Shown: in pieces, positions 34,470 through 44,112 of the stretch
Position numbering within the stretch: position 1 is the first letter of the stretch
Layout: every line of letters begins with the position of its first letter
Assembly (NCBI GenBank): GCA_024345305.1
Contig: BRON01000001.1
Coordinates: 1 to 64,000 of the forward strand
Source: Mrakia gelida
Lineage: Eukaryota > Basidiomycota > Tremellomycetes > Cystofilobasidiales > Mrakiaceae
Direction of reading: 5' to 3'
Length of the DNA: 64,000 nt
Notes under the pieces: model-generated
What the model was told of the DNA's origin: nothing
The model's input: the letters and a program-made list of their open reading frames with translations, nothing else
Database searches by the model: none
Program-made: the position numbers and the translations under genes

Positions 34470-34553
34470 TTCCCTGTCGGGGAGTCGAACCCCGCTCCTT
34501 CGCGTTCACAAGTTAATGAGAGGCGAACATCTTAGCCGATGGACAAACAAGGA
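34470..34553 (-). tRNA. tRNA-Glu (CTC), 12-nt intron, copy 2
   Basis: It is nearly identical to the tRNA-Glu at 26117, intron included, but on the opposite strand. Confidence 0.9.
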
Positions 34554-35024
34554 CTTGATGACAACGTTTTAGGGCAAGTCCACCTGTCTGGGAAGAGAAA
34601 GACGCGTTCTTTGACCTGCTCCTTCCTTCCCCTCCCCTCTTGCTTTCGCTTCGGCCCATTGCCCGAGCAAGAAGAGTCCGTCAGGTCGGTGAAAAATCTA
34701 AAGCGCGTCTTGAGCTGGAAAGAAGGGAGGCAGCGGGTTGGATTGAAGCAGCTGCAAGAAGGAGGGAGGAGCGGGAAGCCGATGAGAAGGAGGGGGAGAA
34801 GTAAGCTGACACCTCGGTTGCGCGCATCTGAAGCCGAGAAACGCGGACGTTGAGCTCAGCGGAGGAGGGCCGGAGCGAGAAGGAGACTTTGCTTTCAAAG
34901 TCAAAACTGAAGGATGGTCTCGGACTCGAAAGGAAGGATGGTCTCGGACTCGAAAGGGAGGAAGAAGGATCCGATGGAACCTGAGTTTGAGCGGTGAATT
35001 CAGCGTGCTGAAGGGCAAAAACAG

Positions 35025-35139
35025 TGTCAAACAGAGGGATCGAACCACTGACCTTAAGAAGGCGAACTGTCGGAGTTGGAGTTACCTCTTTGTCCTTAGA
35101 ACTTCAGTCTTACGCTACTACCAACTGAGCTAGTTTGAC
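35025..35139 (-). tRNA. tRNA-Phe (GAA), 41-nt intron
   Basis: Acceptor GTCAAAC pairs perfectly with GTTTGAC. The D arm starts GCTCAGTTGG. Anticodon stem TAAGA/TCTTA encloses CT-GAA-G, with an intron at 35061-35101. The T loop is TTCGATC. Confidence 0.88.
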
Positions 35140-36061
35140 GAAGAAAGTATTACTACTTTCCTTGATGAACGAAAGTTGGCGGCAAGGGTTTATATACTTG
35201 AAGTGAGGAGCACCCCATCCCTTCAACTCTCACCGTCCCCTTCCTTCCACCACCAACCAACCAACGTGAACGCCGGGCACTCTCTCTTCTTCACTCCCTA
35301 TTCCATGCTTCAACTTCCAAAGGAGCGATGTTTCCCCTCTGCCCACCTGAACCTGGGATTGTGCTTCCTTCTCTCCAAATCGATTCGGGGCGTGCCAACC
35401 AGTTGGTCTGAGGGCAACCGAGAGCTATGTGGGGAGACGAAGACGAAGGAGGGGGAGGGAAAGAGGCTCGAACACACGTCATGTTCAAGCTTGTTATCGC
35501 AGTGAGATTGAAGACGAGCCCGCTTTCCTCGTCCGTCCAGCGCAGGAACTTCTCTCCTCCTCCCCACCTTCCTTCCCCCCCCCCCCCCCCCTCCCCTCCC
35601 CCCTTTGTCCTTCTGCCATGTCTATCCGCTGCCTGACGCGTCCTCCCTTCTCCTTGCCGCTCAGATCATTCTGAGGATATTGGGAGGGACAAGAGTAAGA
35701 AGAGCCTTGGTCGGACGCGCCTCTCGCCTCTCCCTTTTGCACCGCTCCTTCCTCTCTCCAAAGCCACCTTATCTCCCTCCTTACTCAACGTGGTTCCATG
35801 ACTCCATCCTTTCGCCTCGTTTTGTTCCATCTTCCTTGTTCAGTCTCTCCTCCCCCTCCCCCCCTCACTGCTCTTTCAGTGTGCTTGTTCTCGCTGACCC
35901 TTCGCACCCTCTCATCTTCTTCTTCCAGCCTGAAAGATGCGAAGCTTTTTCCGTTTGTCGACCTTTCCCGATATGAACTTAGCCTCCCTGGGCAGAGGAG
36001 ATTTCAAAAGAAGGGAGGGAGGTGTCATGCGGGTTCCTTCGCCCAAAACGGCAAAAGAATA
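35140..36061. other. Gene-free spacer with C17 run
   Basis: No gene is supported between tRNA-Phe and tRNA-Tyr. A run of 17 C lies at 35575-35591. Confidence 0.45.
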
Positions 36062-36147
36062 TCTCGAAGATCGGGATCGAACCGATTACCTTCCATGAAT
36101 TGGTCAACCTTTACAAACGGATGCTCTACCAGGTGAGCTACTTCGAG
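36062..36147 (-). tRNA. tRNA-Tyr (GTA), 13-nt intron
   Basis: Acceptor CTCGAAG pairs with CTTCGAG. Stem TCCGT/ATGGA encloses TT-GTA-A followed by a 13-nt intron and C38. The T loop is TTCGATC. Tyr tRNA genes are intron-bearing in most eukaryotes. Confidence 0.88.
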
Positions 36148-36670
36148 ATCGAAGTATTTCGATGACAGACACCACCGTCGACTAGCCTAGTCACAAGATT
36201 GGGAATCGAGAGTTTGACTTCCAGGGGAAGGGACAACAAAATCGGGGAGGAGATGACGTGTTGTGGTCTTCCTTCAACGACGAGCCGCGCCTTCCATTTT
36301 GATCTTGCCCGCAAGAACCAGCAACGAGCACTTCCCTCTCTTTATGTTTCAAACACTTTTCCCTCAGCAAAGAGCATCAGCCTCCCTTGACCGATTCATA
36401 CAGCTCAGCACAACCCGACGCGTCGCTGAGAACTCTTTTCTTCGTTTGTCCCTTCCTCGAGCTCCTTATTTTTCTCTTTTGCCGCTCCTCATCAATCCTA
36501 CCGAGCTCAGCACGCTCCCTCTTTACCACGACGCTCCCACTAGGGCGTGGGTTACTTTCCCTCCCTCGCTTCCTCCTCCCCTCCTCCCTTCCCAGTGCCA
36601 ATCCTGGCGCCAAACCGCCCCTTCTTGCCCCGCCATCATGTACTCTAACCCGACCAAAAAGTCATCCGAA

Positions 36671-36845
36671 GCCTGGCTAGCTCAATCGGTAGAGCGTCAG
36701 ACTCTTACTCTCGTAGACACATGCATCTCTCTGATCAGTCAAGAAGGTGAAGAGTTCAATCGCAAGGTTGGAGCTTTCACCCTCCTGACCGAGAGAGAGG
36801 TCAAGTTCTATCTGAAGGTTGGGGGTTCGACCCCCCCGTTAGGCT
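36671..36845 (+). tRNA. tRNA-Lys (CTT), 102-nt intron, copy 2
   Basis: The exons are the same as in the copy at 20725-20909, with a related 102-nt intron (36708-36809). It lies in the opposite orientation. Similarity to the other locus starts about 30 bp upstream (CCGACCAAAAAGTCATCC) and continues through the downstream trailer repeats, so about 550-600 bp is duplicated. Confidence 0.88.
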
Positions 36846-37190
36846 AATAGATTTATTTTTGGCACTTTCTACTGGTAATCATGACTGCTAGAAGATCCCT
36901 TTTCACTTCATCTGCGGTCGGAGCTCTCCCCATCCCTCCTCCCCCCTCCCCCTCCTCTCCGCTTCTTCTCCTCGACCCCCCCGTTAGGCTAATAGATATA
37001 CTTTTGGAGTTCTTTACCGCTACTAGAGGTTCCCTTTTGCTTTGGGATCGATCGTTCAGAGAGGGATTCGGTCTCTCCCTCCGCCTTGTCGCATCTCTTG
37101 CTCTCCTTGTCCTTCTCAACCCCCCCGTTAGGCTAAAAGATATATTTTTGGAGTCTCTGGGACTACTAGAGATTTCCTTTTACTTTTGAG
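36846..37190 (+). repeat. Trailer repeats downstream of tRNA-Lys copy 2
   Basis: GTTAGGCTAATAGAT (or TAAAAGAT) recurs at 36838 (tRNA end), 36983 and 37127, 144-145 bp apart. Each copy is preceded by CCCCCC and followed by TTTTTGG and CTAGA(G/A). It matches the arrangement at 20429-20732 in inverted orientation. Confidence 0.85.
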
Positions 37191-37354
37191 CTCGTGCAAG
37201 AAGGATTTGGAGTCTCGTTCTCGTTCGTCCTTAAATCAGGGAGCCAAAGGAGGTGAGTTTCATGTGTCGCTCGCACTTGACAACCTCTCTCACTCCCCTT
37301 CGCTCGCTGACGGCTTCTGGCCCTCTTCTTCTTCTCCTCCCTCCCGACTCAGCC

Positions 37355-38393
37355 ATGAAAGCAGTCGGCAACGGTCTCCTTGACACCATCTCCAGAACTT
37401 TCACAAGGTACTACGGGGTAATGAGTTCTCCCTCGTCTCTCTCGACCGTCCAACTCGACGCGTCTCTCTCTCTCTCTTCCCTCGTTCCAACCTAACTTCC
37501 CTCGCTCCCTCTTTCTCCCTCAGTCCGCCGGAGAAGCTCAAAGCCGCCAACTAGCAGCCATCAACCGCTCAACTCGGATCAAACAAGGACTCGAGGACTT
37601 CAACGCTTCGTCGGAGGAGGATCATCTTCGAATCGTTGAGACGTTTGTTCTTGCCAGCAAGCAGACGGCGGAGAGGAGACTGGACTATCAGATGTGGACG
37701 GCAAGGGTGCGGAGTAAGTTGATTGAGTGTGGGAGTGGGAAGGAGAAGTGGAGGGTGGGGAAGGTGGGTGAGATGGAGGAGGGAGTGAAGAAGGGTCGGA
37801 AGTGAGCTCGCTGGAGGGTTTGGGGGTTTGGGTTCACAAGGTTGCTTTTGACGTTCACGATTGCGTGACAATCTCTGTTCTATGTCTGACCTGAGATCTT
37901 CAAGAGAAAAGCCAGAGCCGAGAGGAACGCGACGGACTTGACGACCTTGAAGTCTCGACGACGCGTCCTCTTTGTTGTCGTCGCTCTTCCTTCCGTCGTC
38001 TCAACTCGAACTCGACCTCTTCCCCCGCCGCCGCCCCCTGTTCTTTTCTCCTACCAGTCAGCCATCGGCCCAAGCGTCGATCAGCTCACCCTCATCGCTC
38101 AAACTCCCCACGCGTCCTCTCCCTCTCCTCTCCTCTCCTCTCCTCGCTCTCAATTCGACCATCTCGAAAAGCAAGCGAAGATGATATATCAGCCGAAGCA
38201 CGAGAATGAAGCGAAAAAGAAAGAGTCCATCGAGGCAAGGCAAAAGAGCGCGAGAGAAAAAGAGAGTCGAAAGCAAAAAAAAGAGAACGAGGGGAAAAGG
38301 AAACGAGATCGTGAACGGGTCGGTCAGTCGGGAAGGGAAGGGGATCTAGGGAGAAGTCAAGCAGCTAGAAATACAGATAGGGTTTGGGTTTGA
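37355..38393 (+). CDS. Hypothetical charged protein, predicted coiled coil at C terminus
   Basis: Four exons keep frame: 37355-37416 (MKAVGNGLLDTISRTFTRYY), 37524-37713 (SAGEAQSRQLAAINRSTRIK and on), 37905-37951, and 38058-38393. Introns have GTAATG/CAG, GTAAGT/AAG and GTCTCG/CAG ends. The last exon is very rich in Lys, Glu, Arg and Gln (KHENEAKKKESIEARQKSAR), typical of a long charged helix, and ends in a TAG or TGA after NTDRVWV. The bases before the first ATG follow an acceptor-like CTCAG, and a frame upstream (to 37251, ending NQGAKG) joins in phase, so the true start may lie upstream in the tRNA-trailer region. I do not recognise the family. It converges with the membrane-protein gene at 38685. 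Confidence 0.6.
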
Positions 38394-38684
38394 GAACGCG
38401 AACGAGGGGATGATTAAAGGGGTAGTGTCCAAAGAGCGAAAGAAAGAGAGTAAAGTATGGTAAGGAGCGAAGGGAGGGGAAGGTCGACGCGACGAGGGAG
38501 GGTGGGTTGGGAGAAAACGAACGAGAGGGACGTGGGAAATGAAGGAGTATAGAGTAGAAGAGGATGAGGAGAGAAAGGAAGAGAAAGGAGAAACATACGA
38601 ACAAGGAGTCCAGCCTTACTACAAAAACATTCGTCGCGTCGTCCGTCGTCGCGACCTCACCCTCTCCTCCATCTTCCTCGTCGC

Positions 38685-41356
38685 CTACCTCCCCAAATCC
38701 GAGTACAACGGCGGCAGATCGATCTGCTCTCCCGGTCTCGCAGGTCTCGGTCCATCCAACTCGATCGGTCCCGCGTCCTGATGCCTGTGGTAGCTAGGTC
38801 CAGGTCTAGGAGGCTGACCTTCCGGAGGTTCCATGTCGTCGTCGGGGTTGTTGAGCGCGAGCATGGCTTTGGTTTGTCGGACGACACTCGGGGTCGGGTA
38901 GAGGGTTCCGGAGGTGGTGGTGATAGGGGATGAAGGGTTGGATTGCTGTTGGTGGGTGAAGGTGGAGCCGGAGAGAGGAGAGATGGCTGAGGCGGAGTAG
39001 CCAGGGGAAGGGGAGTGGAGGAGGTTGGAGTTGGACGCTGAGGAGGGAGGGTAGCCTGTGTAGGATGAGGTTCCGTTTCCCGAGGGACTGAGATCGGTGA
39101 GGACTGTTGAGTCCGATCCTCGACGAACGGATCCAGCGTGGAGGTAACCTCCCTCGTCGTCGAAGGGATCTCCGGTCGATCCTGCTGGCGACAAGTCCCC
39201 TTGGAGAGCGCGACCTTCCTCTCCGTCGCGAGGCAGCTGGTAAGGATCCGGGAGGTAGGCTGAGACGTCCCGTTGACGACGACCGAGGAAGTTCCGACCG
39301 TTGTGGGTGACGGGAGCTCCGACGTCGGCTCCTTCGTGCTTGTTGTTGAAGAGGTCGACGGGAGAGGAAGCGAGGGTCCGGCGGAAACGAGTTCGCTGTG
39401 GGATTTGATGGGAGAGGGAGATATAGACGGGCAAGGGAGGGCGTGGACGGAAAGAAGAAGGTAAAGGTCAGCTCGGAGTAAAAGCGACGAAGGAAGACGC
39501 GGCGAGAAGCGAAGGCAGGAGGAAAGCTCGACTCACGCAGAAGAACCAGAACAGCACGATCTGAATGGCAGCGAGAGCGATGACTCCAGCGATGACGACT
39601 CCAGCGATACCTCCGGTAGACAGAGAGGAGCCTCCTTGAGGCGTGGGCGTCGTTCTGTAGATAGACACGTCGAGAAGGGAGTCAGCTCGACGCGAAGGTT
39701 CGAGGTAGAGCTCGAGACGAAACGAGAGTCAACTCACGAAGCAGTGGTAGCAGCCTTTCCATCGGGAGTTCCCCAAGTCGATCCAGGAGTCTGAGAAGGT
39801 CTGAGCACGCGAGAGGAAGGGCAGGAGTTCAGCGAGAGGAAGACTCGCGAGATCGAGTCGAGTCGCGAAGATGAGGGAGGAGAGAAACTCACGACGCCGC
39901 GTCGATACAACTCGAGTCACTCGAAGGTCCAACAGTGAGGAAGTCTGAGGTTCCACCGTTTCCAAAGGAGCCCGAGTCGAGCATGGTGAGGATGTACTGA
40001 GGATGTGAGGAAGGAAGGAGGTGCGAGAGGTCAGTTTCGACGTTCGTTCGTTCCTTCCTCCCGCGGAACGAGAGCTCCCGAGGTTGCGAGAAAGCACGAG
40101 CGGGGAGGTTGGACGTACGTTGGTTCCACTAGCGATGTTGTTCTTCCAGCCTGACGAGAAGGAAAGAGAAGCGAAGAGAACGCATCGGAGTATCAGCTCG
40201 AGCTCGAACGATATCCAGCGAGTGTCGAAAGAGTCGAGGAGGAAGCGATGAAGAGGACTCACTGTAGAGGTTGTTGGTGGCTCCAGCGGCTGGAATGATA
40301 AAAGCATTCCCCTTCGGGATGACACCTGCGTGACGAGCGAACGAAGGAGGCAGGGAGGGGAAGGAAGGGAGGGTGAGGAGGGTGAGGAAGGAGAGGAAGG
40401 GAGGGAGGTGGGTGAGCTTCGAGCTCGAGCTCCCGAGACCTCGTCCGTTCGCCCTTCAAAAGGAAGGTTGCGACTCACCGATCAGAGTCACAGGGTCGGT
40501 AGCGTTATCAGACCACCCGATCCCCACTGCAACAGCAAAACCCAAAGCAAGAACGAAGAGGATCAGCTCTCCTCGCTCTTCCCAAGCCGATAGATCGGGG
40601 AAGGGAGAAAGAACTCACGTTCACCGCACTGATCCACCGCTCCGCTCTGAGGATCAAGGTAGAAGTAGAAATCCGCGTTGGACGATCGAGCGGTACAAGT
40701 GTTGTTCCCTCCTGTCGCGACGGTCATGATGGAGGAGACTCCTCCGGTCTGCGAAGCGAGCAAGCAAAGGGGAGAACGAAGCGTGAGCTCTGAGCTCGGG
40801 TCGTTCGTTCTCGCTCGTTCGTTCGCTTTTCTCGACGCGTTTTAGAGAGAGATACGTACGGCAAGTCCCTCGGTATCACTCATGACGGCCACGTACCGCC
40901 TTCCAGACTGAAGAAAGCGAAAGAAACGGGAGGGCACGGGAGGGTCAGCTCTCTCGTTCGAACGAGGGGAAGGGAAGGAGGTGAATGGAGCGAACGAACG
41001 GGGTAGTTTGCCGTCCAAACGAAGGATCCTGATAGACTCGAGTTGGTCCAGGTCTCAGCAGTATCCAGAGCGATGTCCGAAGGGTAGTCGTAGGCGGGCT
41101 GGGAGGGAGAGAACGGGAAGGGAAGGGGAAGGAGGTCAGCTCTCTCTCGTTCGTCCTTAGCTCCGTTCGTTCGAGTATATGCGCTCAAAGAACGACCCAA
41201 ACTCACGATGATCAAGAGCCTAAAGGGAGGTTGGCCTCCTGACCACTCTACCAAGACGGGATCGCACATGGAGGGACTGGTGTTGTTGAAAGTGAAGGTG
41301 AAAGCGGACGCATATAGCGGCAGGAGAAGGAGGAGGGGGAGGAGGCGAGGGACCAT
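38685..41356 (-). CDS. Type I single-pass membrane protein with signal peptide (422 aa)
   Basis: Eleven exons, all in phase: 41207-41356, 41000-41098, 40860-40907, 40619-40748, 40479-40526, 40263-40325, 40119-40150, 39893-39996, 39738-39800, 39537-39654 and 38685-39395. The protein starts with a signal peptide (MVPRLLPLLLLLPLYASA) followed by FTFTFNNTSPSMCDPVLVEW. The extracellular part has several Cys and a Ser/Thr stalk. One transmembrane helix spans about residues 163-185 (GIAGVVIAGVIALAAIQIVL), followed by an arginine stop-transfer (RTRFRR) and a cytoplasmic tail of about 237 residues rich in Ser, Pro and Gly. The layout and the opening motif belong to a group of basidiomycete surface proteins of unknown function. 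A 5'-UTR intron is likely at about 41440-41598. Confidence 0.85.
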
Positions 41357-43370
41357 GGTTGGCGAGGACGAAAGAAGGAAGAGCTCTCCCTTTGAGCTGA
41401 GGGGATGGAAGGGAAGGGTAGGGCGGAGTAGAGATCTGCTCGTTTGTTGATGGTTGAAGAGAAGGGAAGGGAAACGAAAGGGAAAGTCAGCTTCAAGGTT
41501 TCCTCGCTCGACGGCTTCGACGATCGAGGGAACGTTCCGTTTCGACTTGGCCGCTCTCCCCAAGACACGAACACGAGATGACGAGGATTTGTACTCACAA
41601 AGGGTAGACCAGAGAGACGGAGGAAGAGCGAGGCGAGGAGGAAGGCGAGGAGAGGGGAGACGAAAGGTCGAGATGGTTGAGGGGAAGGAGGGAAAGAGGG
41701 GAGAGAGGAGCGAGCGGACAGCTTTCGTGGAGAGAAGCAAGAGTCGACGGTCACCGTGGTTGGTCCCTGCTCTCATGGTTGCCGTGAGGAGAGAGAGAGA
41801 CAGGGGGGAGGAGGAGAGTGAGACGGAGAAAAGGAAGAAATGAAGAGGCGAGGACAGCGCGCGACGTCGTTCGAGTTCATTCGTGTTTGGTGACGACGAC
41901 GCGTCGAGCTCCCCTCGGTTCGATAGTTCTCTCCCGTGCGCGACCGTCGAGCATCAGCTGGAGAGATTTAATCAAAAACACGCTTCTGCCCACCACAACG
42001 GAACGGAACCGACGCTCGGAACCAGCCAGAGCCCAAACGACGACACGACGCGTCGACGAAGGACCCCCTTCAAGTTGATCTTCCTCCTTCCCGCTTGCAC
42101 GTCTCTGCTGTGCGAAGTCCACACGCCGGTGGTGATTGGGGCTACAGAGAGGGAAGAGGACGGAAGGAGAAGAGGGTACGAGACGAAGGAAGAGAGGAGA
42201 GCGACGCGTCTCTGAGCTGCTCCCCTCCGACACCGATCTCTCGGAAAGACACCTCGAAACACTCAAGGTCAGCCTGGGAAGGCTCTAACGGGGGCTGCGA
42301 GGAAGAGAGTCCGAGAGGAAGGCGTGAGAGGGAGCACGGATGGAAGCGAGCGCGAGCCCAAGTGAGGGGAAAAGGAGAACGAGAGGATGGATGAGCCGAG
42401 AAGCTGCTTCCCTCCCAGACCGATCTCCCAACATCGTCGTCCAGCACCATCTGAATGAGCCATTTGAAGGGTCGAAACAGATCGTGAGGATCACGTCGTT
42501 GGGAGGAAGGCATGAGAGGGTGGAGCGAGTGGAGGGGAAACGAGAGGACGAGAGAAGGAGCGAGATGAAGCGAGACGAAGGAAAGTGGAGAAGAGAGTGT
42601 GAGCTGAAGAGGAGAGGGGGTGATATATGAATAGAGAGCAAGTGATGAAGGTTGAAGAGGGAAGGCAGGACGGATGGGTTGGGGAGGGAAGGAAGGAGGG
42701 TCGACGTTGAGCTCGACTCTCCGTCCCTCCCTCGAACGACTCATCCACGCAACCACTACACTCGCGATCATCCACCTAAGCGTACCCGCGCCTGCCAGCT
42801 CGTCAGCTCGTCCTTCAGAGGACGTAGGGAACGAAAGAGCGAGAGGAAAGGAAGGAAGGACGAACGTACGAACGAACTCATCGCAGACCTCGTGAGCTCG
42901 ACTTCCCTTCCTTCCCTCGTTGAACGACGCTCCCTCCACTTCCTAGCCAACCTCATCCTGAGCACACCTCCCTCTACACCTCCTCCGTATGCCAATAACC
43001 CAGCGGAGAGAAACGGCGGGCTTGAGCCGAACGAATGGTCGAGCGATGAAAGAAGGAAAGGAAGGCAGAAAGGATGAGCTCGACGGTCCCTCCCTTCCCT
43101 CCTTCACCCCTCGTCAAGAGACAGCCCCAAAAAAAGAGACGGACCACTCATGTGAACAGCTCGAGCGAGTGTTCTTCCTTATGCGACGATGGTTTGGGAG
43201 TAAAAGAAAGGAAGGGACCAGAAAGCGTCGTGAGGGTTGGAGGGACTCCGTGAAACGTCTTTTGCTTCTTCCCTCAAGCCACGAGCACCTCCCTCCCCCC
43301 TTCCTCCTTTTCCGAGATGCTGAATCTGTTCACCGAGCAGCTTTGCATACTCTGAACTCGACTGGAAATA
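41357..43370. other. Intergenic stretch with about 180-bp periodicity
   Basis: No gene is supported. TGAGCTCGAC followed by a CT-rich run recurs at about 42710, 42894, 43074 and, more loosely, 42220, 42397 and 43424. GACGCGTC occurs at about 41900, 42050 and 42202. The open frames here (up to 265 codons) are low complexity. Confidence 0.4.
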
Positions 43371-43888
43371 TGTTCGGCTCGTCTCTGGTCTCGAATCGTG
43401 TGGGATCGGCCGACAAACGGAGGTGAGCTCGCTCATCCCTTCCATCCCTCCCTCCCTTCTTTTGCATACCATTCACTCCCTTCCTTCGACCGGCGCACCT
43501 TTTCTGACTTCATCATCTATTCGGTTGGTATCATAGGTATCTATCGAGCCCAACAAAACAAGAATCAAGCTCATCGTTCGGGAGTTCTCACTCGTCTTCA
43601 TGTGCTCCTCCCAACTCCTCGGTCTTCAGCTCCAGCACTCCTTCCTTCTCTCCCCTTCAAACTCTTGCTCTTCGGATCCCAACACCCCCCCTTCCACCTC
43701 ACATATCACGGTCTCGAATTCATGCTCATCCTCGTCCTGATCCCCGCGAAACATTCTCTCAGAACATCTCACAGGTCTTCCCAACGACGTCTCGCAGAGG
43801 CCGACGTCTGCCCGCTCTTGTTCAACTTCTCTCGCCTCTCTCAAGATCGAGCTCGTCGACGAAGCCATCTATCCAACTCCACCCCTAG
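43371..43888 (+). CDS. Hypothetical Ser-rich protein, low support
   Basis: An ATG at 43371 opens MFGSSLVSNRVGSADKRR, which ends at a GTGAGC donor near 43425. A branch-like CTGAC and an acceptor at about 43537 join it in phase to a Ser/Pro-rich frame (YLSSPTKQESSSSFGSSHSS) that ends at the TAG at 43886-43888. The splice phase favours this frame over the other open frame in the same region. No domain is recognised, and the gene lies only 225 bp upstream of the Old Yellow Enzyme start, so it could be unrelated 5' sequence. Confidence 0.3.
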
Positions 43889-44112
43889 CCTCGATATCTA
43901 CAGCCTCAGCCAGAGTGCTCAAGTCGCGCCAGATCTATACTGCGTCGAAGGTCTTCTCGCCCTGTGCAACTCTCGATGACCTCCACCTTCCCCTCCTTCT
44001 CGCTGACTGACTCTCTTCGTCGATATCGTCTTCGCAGTTACCGGTTCAGAAGATCATTCGAACGCTCGCATCTTCGTGCAGGAAACCTCTCAACCATCAC
44101 CACCTAGAAACC

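Larger units (their letters stand above)
26350..34710. repeat. Satellite-like array with GACGCGTC-type box every 130-200 bp
   Basis: Purine-rich, gene-free DNA in which a GACGCGTC-like box recurs. Examples are 27382, 27726, 27905, 28055, 28192, 28491, 28629, 28770, 28967, 29118, 29264, 30101, 30250, 30575, 30728, 31072, 31205, 31384, 31528, 32591, 32773, 32925, 33241, 33396, 33583, 33733 and 33863. Spacings cluster near 145-155 and 180-200 bp. Sequence after the box falls into recognisable types in the same order: A (27726, 28770, 31205, 33396), then x (27905, 28967, 31384, 33583), B (28055, 29118, 31528, 33733) and C (28192, 29264, 33863). This indicates a diverged higher-order tandem repeat. 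Val and Glu tRNA genes lie at each edge. No gene is supported inside. Confidence 0.65.

Noticed and set aside
25040..34553. One large inverted repeat containing Val and Glu tRNA genes
   Set aside because: The order is Val then Glu on both sides instead of mirrored, and flanking sequence outside the tRNA genes is not clearly similar.
26350..34710. A cluster of many small genes in the 26-35 kb block
   Set aside because: Frames of 60-300 codons exist on both strands but are Arg/Glu/Gly- or Ser/Leu/Pro-rich shadows of purine-rich DNA; no motif, and no consistent exon phases as seen in the genes after 37 kb.
42142..42939. 265-codon reverse frame as a gene
   Set aside because: Its sequence is low complexity and it crosses the about 180-bp periodic repeats; no domain and no orthologue-like blocks.
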